Below are positions 54,832-64,000 of a stretch of DNA of 64,000 nucleotides, piece after piece (the first letter of the stretch is position 1; each line of letters begins with the position of its first letter). Position numbers and translations under genes: made by a program. The DNA lies in assembly GCA_033064195.1 (NCBI GenBank), contig JARBJD010000142.1:1-64000 (forward strand), read 5' to 3'. Under the pieces are notes generated by a model that was given only the letters and a program-made list of their open reading frames with translations, was not told the DNA's origin and did not search any database. This stretch comes from Blattamonas nauphoetae. Taxonomy: Eukaryota; Preaxostyla; Oxymonadida.

Positions 54832-57636
54832 TTGAACACTCATCAAAGGTTCGCTTGTGGCAGTCCATCAAGACTGAGAATCGCGAGACAATTCTTTCGA
54901 ATGTGTGCAGCCTTTGTTGAAATCATGAATTTACAGATTAAATCTGGCATTCGGTCTCCCCTCATTGCTGTTGCTGAGAAAGCAACAGCTGTCTTCACCA
55001 CCATCGCTGTTCTGGAGAAAACAGACCACAAAGGAGATGATCATATTCAATTTCTTTGTGTGGAGTTAGGACGGATCGAGGAAGAAGAAAAACGCATATC
55101 TTCAGCGCTGGAAATGGCAAGCAAGACAAACACTCCAGACGATCTCTCAACGGAACCCCCAACTGCTCCCACCGTCCAACATCGACAAAATATGATTCGG
55201 AAGCGATTTCTGATGAACTGTCTGGCAAATCTCTGCAATGCACAGTCAGAGCCACTTCTGGATCGAACTGCCAACTTGGTCATCACAGCGGTTGTTGTGG
55301 ATGGTCTTGATCGGTCAAGATCATTTAGAGATTCAGCAGACGATGCAGTTGAAGTGGAGGCCCTCAGAACCCTCTCTTTTGTACTTTTTTCTCTTCGCGA
55401 GCAATTGAAGGACGTTCAAACCAGAAATCGTTTAATGCCAACACTCAAAGCAGTCATTCTGGACTTTCCTGAAGCTGGACAGACAGACTCGGATCAGGAT
55501 CGTCGTCAATGGAGTTATTCCTGCCTGGACGCGGCTGCTCCATCTTTTTATTCATTTCTCTCGGAATACGCCGATTCACTGATTGAAATGACGTGTCGTA
55601 CCTTCCAACGGAATGTTGATGGAGAAGTGTTTGCTTGTCTCAGCATGTGGCTCACTCTTTTGGAGGCTGAGTCAACACTTCAACGTGACTCCTGTACTAC
55701 ACATGATCCACAGCCTCTGGATTCACGCTTGAGCAAAAAGGCTGAACAACATTTCACTGAACCGTTGATCTCAATCCTTCTTTCAGTCAAGCCTGACCAG
55801 GACCACGACGATTGGAAACACTCCGCGTTAGTCGGACTCTTTCTCTCCGAACTTTACGCTCAAAACCATTCACAGGCCCTTTTTGATCGCTTCATGTCCT
55901 TCATCTCGCAGAACCTTCTGGTTATGTCGAATGATGGACAGAATGTGATGGGTTTGTCAGAACCAGCAATCGTTCCTCCTTTCACACATCGATGGACAGC
56001 AATCTCTTTGCTGGGCTGTCTGACGATGGGAATAAAGAAAGAATCGAAACAACTGTCGATTGTTGGAAAGAGGATGTTCCAGAATCAACCCCTCCAAACA
56101 GAAATTGATGATTTACAGACAGTCGTGACACAAGCAAAAGAACGACGTCAGGAGCTGGAGAAATATTCCCTCTCTGTTCTCCCAACCCTTCTGAAAGGAA
56201 TGATTGAGGATGATGTGCCCAGCGTCCGGTCCATCTGTGCGTGGGCAGTGATGTGGATCAGCTCCGAACAGTTTCTCTCCATCTGTCCCAAACAAATCCC
56301 AATTTCTGAGCCGAACCCACTCTAGGACTCACTTGTGTCGTCACTGGGCAAAGCTCTGTCGTCAGAGAACATATACATCGCAAAACAGGCTTGCAACGCA
56401 ATCAAAAACATGTCTCGGAGCTGTCCACGTGATCTCAAGACACTCCCCCGCAACTATGTAAGTCTGATGCTTGAAGAATTCTTTGATCCTGTCCTCGCTC
56501 TGATTGTGAGGCACAGAGAAAGGAACGAAAAGGGTGTTGAAAAAGCAATCGTTCAATGTCTCGTGACGATGGTCCAATCTTCAGGTTCTTCATGTCGGAA
56601 TTTCATCTCTGCAAAAATGAAATCCATTTTGGAGACAATGGAGCAGAACCAGAACCAAGCGGACGAAATCGTGATCAGCGAATTGGAAGTGATGACTGCG
56701 ATGACATTACGCATCGAGCAATTGGTTCAACCGTACCAACCACACCTCCTCCCAATTCACACCCGTCTCGCTCAGAACAAGAATGTTGAAGTTATCAAAG
56801 CTCATCTCCAATTTCTTTACGTCCTCGGCTGTCATGCCAATCCAGCCCGCCCAGAATTCTTCACTCGGATGACGCCGTTCTTGAAGACATGTCTGGACCC
56901 TCTCTGCCCCATCGAAGTCCAAAGTTCCGCGCTGGAAGTTGTGCCGATGTATGCCATGTTGTACTTGGTTCGTTTTGCTCCGTACCTGCCCCACTTCGTT
57001 CCGCTGATTGGGACTCTATTTTCATTCCATCAGTCTCAGTTCTCACAGACGTATGCAGTATCGACTGGTGAAATTCTGTTGTCAGCACTCAATGCCATCA
57101 GCGATATCGCCATCTCCCCTCCGTTTATTCGATCAGAATACATCGACGTCGCACTATCCATGATTCAGAAAAGCCTTCGTTTGGAGATTCCATCGTCGAG
57201 CTCAGCAGAACAAGGAAAAGTGTTGGTCTCGATCTATGACGCAGCTCTCAACCTTGGACGAACACTCATCGAGGCCGCTGGTCGTATTCGGGAAGAAGAA
57301 TCTCGCGACATCGTGAAAGCCAAACTGGAAATGGACTTCATTCAGAAGTTGGGCGAGACACTTTCAGCAATGTCGGCACAGATTCTTTATCGCTGTGCTG
57401 ATGCAGACATGGCAGTGCATCCTCTTTCGAAGGCAGTAGCCCGGTTTGTTGGAGAGGACTTTACTCAATCTCTGATCACATTCCTCCAACTGGCTCTTGA
57501 TCGTTTTCCTCTGTCAGCTGAAGCTCTCAACTTGAAAGGAGAGGAAAACGAGCTTTCTCGGTTGCTGAGGACACTTCAGCCAGAAATCGGTCAACCTTGG
57601 GCTGGGAGAGTGACAGCACTCCTCACCCGACAGTAG
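54832..57636 (+). CDS. Karyopherin-beta (importin beta-1)-like protein, in-frame TAG
   Basis: HEAT-repeat protein in one frame, 54832-57636, with a single TAG at 56323-56325 between NPL and DSLVSSLGKAL. Both halves fit one importin-beta-type solenoid: SYSCLDAAAPSFYSFLSEYA and MTCRTFQRNVDGEVFACLSMW, an acidic loop region, RWTAISLLGCLTMG, DVPSVRSICAWAVMWISS, and the C-terminal ALNAISDIAISPP and YDAALNLGRTLIEAAGRI. About 934 codons in total, near the family's usual length, although the extreme N-terminus (Ran-binding CRIME region) is not recognisable. Role by family: carries NLS cargo through nuclear pores with Ran-GTP. The TAG may be a nonsense change (pseudogene or allele) or a sequence error. 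Other HEAT proteins are possible. Confidence 0.6.
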
Positions 57637-57824
57637 ATTCTGTGCTCGAAAAGGCAGATGTGTATTAATCACTTCTGTTTATTCTCTTGTCTCTCGTGTT
57701 CCCACCTCGTTTTTGAAATGTGCACAAATTGAATACAAATAGATTTTGTCCGAATTACGAACACTTGCTTTTTGACATTGAGGTATCGTTAGCGTCATGG
57801 TCCAGAGACAGGAGCAGAGAGAAC
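57637..57824. other. Host spacer before element 2
   Basis: Short AT-rich 3' flank of the karyopherin-like gene. Nothing recognisable. Confidence 0.4.
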
Positions 57825-57909
57825 AGAGGAGCTCTCTTACCAGTCGCTCCTCACAAACCTTAGCTCCCACTCCATTGAGATAAGTCCTATGAAGTGGCCC
57901 ACAGGTCCT
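57825..57909 (+). repeat. DIRS-like element 2, left ITR
   Basis: The inner 48 bp (57862-57909) is the exact reverse complement of 62251-62298. The outer 37 bp is specific to this end and recurs in inverted form in the internal complementary region. Confidence 0.88.
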
Positions 57910-60900
57910 TTTGATCCAAATGGTTTCACAAATCCCTGAACTATGAGTGCTATCCGAGCCTGGAGAAAGTAAAATTTTTCACTTATGGACGCGATTCCCT
58001 GGAATTTTCGAGTCTGAATTTACATATACAGACTGTCACGAACAGCCTACTTTCAACTCCACCCTCAGCTCCGAGTGGTCCTACGCCTTCCGTAACACAC
58101 AACAATCTGCCCTCTAAGAAGCAATTTTCAGACCAGGTTGCACTAAAAACGCAAAATGTACAAGATAGCACGGATAAGCTCTGACAAGTTGGGAGGAAGA
58201 ATCATCAAGTCTGCCTTCCTCTAATGGTTACGGGAATGGAGCTACAAACACGACACTTCATCGGAGTCAGATGAATTGCAACGAAGGAACAAGAAGCAGA
58301 AAGCACTCATAGTTCACTCCTCTCTCCTCGATCAAATTTGATGGGAACTCCTTGAGAGGATCCTCTTGGCGCAAGGAAAAACACTCAAGTGCACGATTGA
58401 TTGGTTGATTTCAGTCTTGATGTCACATTTGAACGATTCTCACAACAACTTAGACCCTCCAGCATGTGATCGAGGAGGACAAGACTAGTAGCTTTCGAAG
58501 GTCTCATTGATCATGGGCACTCCAATTATCGCCTTCTAGGCTACCATCGCCACTGATAGATCAACCAGAGTCGACACAGAGCTCACCTTCTCTTCATGTC
58601 AGCAAGACATTCCCGTTTATTTTCCTGACGCTATTTCGACTTGTGGATCGTCAGCATATTGTTGTATGATGTTCGGAACAATGTCACTTCAGCATTTGAC
58701 ATCTGCGGGATTATTACATCTGTATGGAAGGTGCACGATTTAACACATCTCTCGACGGATACAGCTGAAGGCAAATCTATTACTTTGTGCACAAGTCTCA
58801 TCATCTACCAAGTTTAATTCACTGTCGCCCTGCATATTTCAAGAAGGAGGTCGTTTCATCAAACTCTCTGGCTCGGACGGCGACTTAACAATGTTTCAGC
58901 ATATTCATCGAATGCCGTACGTATACGAAGGAATGGTGTTACTGTTAGACACCCTGCATTTGATGGAGTCATCAGCAACGAGTCCAGTTTTGTTTTCCAC
59001 GACAACCATCGAAACAATGGTATTGACGCTATCCGTTAGATATAGATGAGCACACACTCGACGACACTGATGTGGAGGAACAAATCAGTACAGTTCTACA
59101 AGATTGGAACAACTTCACTAACTTAGAGGAAATTGAGGTCCAACACGGCAAGGTGCAGATGTGGACATCCACAGATCCAACAGGGAACCCTCCGACGTAG
59201 TACCATTCACATCAAGCGGGAACCCGGCCTCCACTTTACCATTTTAACAAGAAAGTGAAATCGACGATAAGCTTAGAAAGATTCCCTTTGGCCCTCTCGC
59301 TCTTTTGAAAATGGTATTCACCTACTCCGTTGACAACGCCCTCAAAGACCCTCTGATTTTCTCTCCAATGCCACCACTGTCGAGATCGTGATGTGGATAC
59401 AGCTAGAGGGAAGTCTCGTTTGATTTGAGTGTACTCATGCAGCATTTTCCTCAGCATCACGACTTCCACGTTTCACTCGCCTTCTCTCCAACTCCGTCGG
59501 ACGAGATCGCTGTCTCCTTTCGGGTGAATTACGCTTGAATCATCTCTGTTGCTGTTACCTCTCTCAACCGCAGAGATGATCATTGATCCATTAGCAGCGC
59601 AGAATGGGAAATCTGTCTACTCGACGGGAGCCACCAATTGATCTCAAATGGTAGGACCTCGGCGTCCCAAGTACCATCGAGATGAATCAGGATGAACACA
59701 GGAGTCAAGACACTCTGGTTCATATTTCTCGTGGATCGCTCTCCGCACGTCAGGTGTCGGACCCACGTCAGCACATTCGTCACGGGAGGGCACACTGACT
59801 TCCTACTCACGCGGGAGGGGCACTCTGAGACGAGCTCACAGAGCTACCAACGAAGAGTGTTCCTGTCGAACCCGAGTGACGACGTCCCACCCGACAGTCG
59901 GATATCTCCAATACCACTACTCGCACAGTCAGTACTCCACCATTTAGTCACGGCACGATTGATGAACTGACACCTGGTCACGATGAAAGTGGTCACTGTC
60001 ATTTGGACGTTCAGCCCACACCAATCTCGGGGTAACTTGGACATCCCTGCGCTCATCCATGAACCGGCTGTATTTCTCGCAGAGTATCCGTTGATCATGG
60101 GAGTCACACATCTTAACCATCACTGCAATGGCAGCATTGTCGGACTCGTCGTTGATCGCCAAGATTCACTCTTTCATCATAGCTGTTTCGTCGAAAACAA
60201 CCTCTATCATCCTTAGTTCATCGGCCTATCGGAAACTGTAGCCGAAGAAGTCTCCATTCAGCCCAATCACTCGAACGTGGAACCCCTGTTGACTCTCTTC
60301 GCAAGTGAATAAGAAATTGTTTGTGGACAAGTCTTGAAGTAAGTCACGCCAGCGATGACACTCTCATCGGGGAATCTAACAACACCTCGATAGTCGTCCT
60401 GAAATTCCACGAAGCATTGGACGGGAGTCCAGAGAGATGAGAGTGAAGGAAGAACGTCTACCGTCAAATAATGAATCAGCGATGACCCTACTGAATACGA
60501 AGAAGGGTGTTTGAAGAGCGATGCAGGCGAAGATCAGCAAGCCAACGATGACCTCGACCAAGAAGATAACAAGGCAATAGAGAAGAGATGGATGAAGGAG
60601 TCGGACAGACAAAAATGATCTCACTGGTGGTGATGATTTTCTGACTGACGAACTGAATCCTCACTTCAGATCCTCCTTCCCCTTGCATCACTCCATTCTC
60701 CGATGTCTCCGAAATCAACATCGACAGCGGAAGCTTCACCCGTCTCGTGCATCGCGTGATAAACTCTCCGATTTAAGGTTCAATGCCGATCGTCAAGGCA
60801 TCCAACAATTTGAAGACTGTCAGCGATACCATCAAGAAGAACGACGGCTTGGATGAGCTTCCCCACTCGCTCGAAACGATCAAGATGATCTCACCGAGCA

Positions 60901-61186
60901 GGTTCGACGGTGTTGTGTATCCCAGAGAGTTCGTCATAATTACCAACTCTCAGCATGGCTGCACGGGTCCAATGGTAGAATCGGATGAAGATTTCAGTAA
61001 GAAATGAAGAAAGATACGCTTCACGAGGGGAGAATGAACGATAACGACGATGATCAGCCATCTCAAGATGGTCTCAACGATGCAGAGTTCAAGCCAGATG
61101 ACGATCCCAAAGCGTAAGAATAGGAAAAGTCCGGCCAAGCATCTGATGGAGATAGTGATGAAGAGCGGAGTCTCACCAAAGAGACG
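57910..61186 (+). other. Interior of element 2, unrecognised
   Basis: About 3.3 kb without any frame beyond about 90 codons that I can recognise. Base composition is balanced, not AT-rich like nearby spacers, and short coding-like stretches occur on the plus strand (e.g. 60783-61007). No RT, RNase H or recombinase motif was found by eye on either strand. Confidence 0.5.
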
Positions 61187-61759
61187 ATGACAACGAGAAT
61201 GAGAGAACAGCTGTCGGAAAGAAGGCAGGACAGCTATCGACGACGAAACTACCCGAGCAGCTCGTCGCCCGCAAGGAATACTTCGCCATCAGAACAACAT
61301 TTTGACCCGGACAGAGAAAGTATCAGACGTGAAAGGAAGATAAATTACACTTCTTCACGAGCAGGTTGTACTCGCCGAACAGTACTCAGTACAACAAAGT
61401 GGGATGATCTCTCGCTTGATGTCCTTCCACTCGAAATCGGAATGCAGTTCGTCCAACAACTTCGTGAAGGACACAACCTCGAAGCGCAGCTTCTATTCCA
61501 CCAGCAGCTATCGGAGGATAATATCAACAGGTCGATGATTGCATATCTGGATTGTCTCTCTCAATTCCACACTGATGTCCTCAACCAGCAGTGGACGGAG
61601 AGTAATACACTTTCCGATTTCTGGGACGAGATAGGTCATGCATGTCACAATCTTCAAGCGTGCCTTGACCGAAACCATCAACGAAGACTCACATATTGGC
61701 AGTCGACACAGCTTTCCCAGTCTCGATTGATTCTGCCACACCGTTCTAACTGTAAGTGA
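61187..61759 (+). CDS. Element 2, Arg/Ser-rich gag-like ORF
   Basis: 190 codons. The first 60 residues are basic and Ser/Arg-rich (QLSERRQDSYRRRNYPSSSS), followed by a helical domain (FVQQLREGHNLEAQLLFHQQ, FWDEIGHACHNLQACLDRNH). A disordered basic region plus a helical region is like the gag-like region of element 1 in style, but no sequence match is visible. It lies directly before the internal complementary region, where element 1 has its recombinase, so it may instead be cargo. Confidence 0.35.
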   Translation: MTTRMREQLSERRQDSYRRRNYPSSSSPARNTSPSEQHFDPDRESIRRERKINYTSSRAGCTRRTVLSTTKWDDLSLDVLPLEIGMQFVQQLREGHNLEAQLLFHQQLSEDNINRSMIAYLDCLSQFHTDVLNQQWTESNTLSDFWDEIGHACHNLQACLDRNHQRRLTYWQSTQLSQSRLILPHRSNCK

Positions 61760-61995
61760 GTTGTCCAGCCTCGTCAGCTGAGTTGTGGATGGTTGAACGC
61801 AGTCAGATCCGTCACTGAACAAGGACGGACCACACCAAATCACGATGACAGCCACTGATCGTGGAGTCACGGTCCAAAAGGCAGTCATCACGTTCCACAT
61901 TGATGAATGATTCACTCAACAGATATGTTCTTTCTTTCGATTCAACTCTCTGTTTTCGTCTTGTTTGTTTGATAGTGATCTCTGTCCTGTTCAAC

Positions 61996-62072
61996 TCTCA
62001 ATGGAGTGGGAGCTAAGGTTTGTGAGGAGCGACTGGTAAGAGAGCTCCTCTTACACAAACCGAAGCTCCCAC
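61996..62072. repeat. DIRS-like element 2, internal complementary region
   Basis: Contains the inverted copy of the left outer end, then the inverted copy of the right outer end, meeting at a shared TCT (AGA in the termini). Same design as 5438-5514 in element 1. Confidence 0.88.
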
Positions 62073-62250
62073 GAGTTTCCCAACCTGTCCCGAGATTTGA
62101 GGGTCCTCCGGGTCCCTTGCTCCCATTTCCGTCGCGCAAGCGGCAGTTTCTTCAATCATTGGTTCGCCCTGATTGAAGAAAAAGAAGTGATAACGCTTAT
62201 TAATGAAATGAATTTGGATCATTATTATTGTTGAAATGCATTTGTCCCTC

Positions 62251-62313
62251 AGGACCTGTGGGCCACTTCATAGGACTTATCTCAATGGAGTGGGAGCTTC
62301 GGTTTGTGTAAGA
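62251..62313 (-). repeat. DIRS-like element 2, right ITR
   Basis: 48-bp core identical to the left ITR in inverted orientation, followed by 15 outer bases also present, inverted, in the internal complementary region. Confidence 0.88.
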
Positions 62314-62331
62314 AGAGTGTGTGAAAATGAG

Positions 62332-63469
62332 TCATCCCAAATTGTGTCCAGTTCCTTCGAACGTCACAGACGACTGCTTCAACTCGCCCCAAAACGTGAT
62401 CTCAATTGGGACATTCTTCGTGAGCACATCGAGAGCGAAGACGAGTGGCACAGGAATGTTGATGAAGTGATGTGGCTGTTGGATACCATCGATGAAGAAG
62501 TGGAGTGTCCTCTTCTCCAAGTCAGCCTCCGCCGACCACTCCTGCTCTGGACGAGGAACATTGTTCGTCGCTGGCGATTTGTTGTTGGTGAAAAGCATTC
62601 CATCTTTGTTGCGCATCACTGCAGCGACGGCTGACGTGTGGACGTACGTTGTCTGTCGTTGGAGATAGTCTTCTGTGTGAATCACGCCGATCACTGAACG
62701 ACAACAGAGAAAAAGAACTGACTAAACACATACTGACATTTGCCAATGTTTTGATGGATAGGCGGTGGATGCCTGTCAGAACATGCTTTGTGAAGCATCC
62801 AATTCGATCAGCAGAGTTGAATAAGGTGACTGTCGACCCACGCACTCTGAAGTGGTCCGAGCTGAACGTGACGATGCATTCGCTCGCTCCGATCAATCTT
62901 GAGCACTTTTCCAGTTGTGTTCGCATCTCTTCCGTTTTCAGCTGGATATCGACCAGTCGCTGGTGGTTCTCCTCGCGGAGTCTCCCATTTTCAGACTCGA
63001 GCGAAGATAGAGTTGAGAGCAATGATTTCTCGTTGGATCTGAGTTCTGCCAGTTCTTTCTCCATCTCAGCCTGTTTTGTCACAAGTTGATCGCGTTGGAC
63101 GAGCTGTTCTTTAGGAACAAGCATGAATGGGCCTTCGTCCACACTGTCCAACGAAACGAAACAGTGTCCAAGATTTTTCTTGATTCTTGGGTCGAGTGAG
63201 GGATATTGGGAGAGTTGGGAAAGGGAAGAGAGGAGAAGTCGTTTGTTTGGGATGGGAGTGTGAGAATCGAAGCACTTGTCGAGAATGGTGTTGATTCTTT
63301 GAAGAAATTGAGAGAGAATTGAATTTTTCCGTTCATTTTGTTGTTCATTTTGTTGATGTGATTGGATGTGGGTTGTGAGGAGAGTGGGAATGTGGAACCA
63401 TTGGAAAGAGTTGACTGTGTTTCGTGGGTGGACAGACGAATCACTCAGCCATTCCAACAATGACTCCAT
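62332..63469 (-). CDS. Coiled-coil SPRY protein
   Basis: Two exons: 63469-62734 and 62693-62332, with a 40-nt intron (62694-62733, GTATGT...GTTCAG) joining ANV to MIGVIHTEDY in frame. The start MESLLEWLSDSSV at 63469 is preferred; an upstream hydrophobic extension to 63658 probably reads through an intron ending TTATGTTCAG. Helical N-terminal domain (ILSQFLQRINTILDKCFDSH, SVDEGPFMLVPKEQL), coiled coil (KQAEMEKELAELRSNEKS), then a SPRY-like domain with FSSDHFRVRGSTVTLF, IGVIHTED, EADLEKRTLHFFIDG and INIPVPLVFALDV. Same domain order as the gene at 23250. The stop codon lies 18 bp from the right end of element 2. Confidence 0.78.
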
Positions 63470-64000
63470 TGTTAGATGATTCTGGGGAATGTAGTGATGA
63501 GGAAGAAGAGAGTTTTTTGGAACGAGTATGAGGAGAAAAACACGATTCAAACATTTGGGTCTTCGTCGTTGATTTTCACGATAGTCTGAACATAAACAGA
63601 AGTGAAAGAGATAGAAAATGAAGAAAAATATGTTTATAAAGTTGAATCGAGCTATCAAGCCTGTTGAGGTTCAGGGAGCATTTCTGAATCTTTCGATCCA
63701 ACCACAACAAAGTTCATGATTGTTCACGATCGTCATCACCTCTTCGGATTATAGATCATAAAGGAGAATGGTTTCTTCTGGTGTCTTTCAGTTGTATTTT
63801 CTGTTCAGAACTAGTATTATGTGAAGTGTGTCAAAATAAGAGCAGACCCTTGAGCCTAGCCCTTCCACTGATCATCCCTTCGAAACCTCCAACTCTCATC
63901 TCTGCTGGACTGTTGATTAGATACATTCCATCGGTCCCTGCTTGCCAACATCATCTGATCCCCCCTCTGGTCGCTTCTTCTCATCCCATCATCCTCGTAC
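63470..64000. other. Upstream flank, no gene seen
   Basis: Contains the presumed 5' region or upstream exon of the SPRY gene and then AT-rich sequence. Nothing else is recognisable up to the window edge. Confidence 0.4.

Larger units (their letters stand above)
57825..62313 (+). mobile_element. DIRS-architecture element, no RT or recombinase recognised
   Basis: 4489 bp. Inverted terminal repeats (57825-57909 and 62251-62313) share an identical 48-bp core (57862-57909 against 62251-62298). An internal complementary region at 61996-62072 joins the complements of both outer ends, the diagnostic DIRS plan. The position of that region implies a plus-strand element. The ends look whole and young. 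The interior has no recognisable RT, RNase H or tyrosine recombinase, so it is either a non-autonomous member carrying foreign sequence or an old interior with many breaks. Inserted between the karyopherin-like gene and the SPRY gene, 18 bp past the latter's stop. Confidence 0.8.

Noticed and set aside
56323-56325. Reassigned genetic code (TAA/TAG as Gln, known in some oxymonads)
   Set aside because: The 3920-codon beta-helix ORF, the amylase and the AGC kinase contain many Gln codons but no internal TAA or TAG. Other in-frame stops are confined to degraded genes, the Tc1 element and this one site.
60376-60624. Hydrophobic minus-strand frame inside element 2 as a membrane protein
   Set aside because: It is antisense to an acidic/polar stretch and has no supporting context; hydrophobicity is expected from the complement.
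1-64000. CRISPR arrays, operons, bacterial promoters, tRNA and rRNA genes
   Set aside because: None seen by eye; the intron-bearing genes make the window eukaryotic. A tRNA scan could not be run here.

Overview
This is a stretch of a eukaryotic nuclear genome. Genes are interrupted by GT-AG introns (about 28-200 nt, several only 28-31 nt), lie on both strands with short spacers, and are mixed with transposons and gene remnants. The gene content is lineage-specific: ARM/HEAT-like proteins, SPRY-domain proteins including a kinase-coiled coil-SPRY protein, one giant surface beta-helix protein and a secreted GH13 amylase. This mix resembles an anaerobic gut flagellate, most likely an oxymonad (Preaxostyla, Blattamonas-like). 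The placement is inferred from content and intron style; no marker gene proves it. The standard genetic code fits.

Layout. 1-770: C/T-rich 20-bp minisatellite. 1.1-10.3 kb: a multi-exon SPRY gene, then a kinase-coiled coil-SPRY gene split inside its SPRY domain by a 4.8-kb DIRS-type tyrosine-recombinase retrotransposon (5082-9871). 10.5-11.9 kb: secreted alpha-amylase. 12.4-17.9 kb: two ARM-like genes flanking another SPRY gene. 18-20.2 kb: decayed leucine-rich-repeat gene. 20.7-21.5 kb: 771-bp fold-back element. 23.2-24.3 kb: SPRY gene. 24.4-38.9 kb: patchwork array of ARM-family genes, fragments and a companion module, invaded by a mariner (31661-33829), a 377-bp MITE (36553-36929) and a Tc1 element (37070-38648). 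39.2-41.6 kb: AGC kinase with a Ser-rich tail in another frame. 41.9-53.7 kb: one 3920-residue beta-helix protein. 54.8-57.6 kb: karyopherin-beta-like gene with one in-frame stop. 57.8-62.3 kb: a second element with full DIRS end architecture but no recognisable RT or recombinase. 62.3-63.5 kb: a fifth SPRY gene.

How it fits together. SPRY and ARM-like genes recur side by side and look like lineage-expanded families, plausibly signalling or protein-interaction modules, though no function can be read from sequence alone. The window also records recent transposition. The kinase-SPRY gene and one ARM gene can be read continuously across their insertions at exact empty sites. The least expected object is the 57.8-62.3 kb element: perfect DIRS-style termini and internal complementary region around an interior with none of the expected enzymes.
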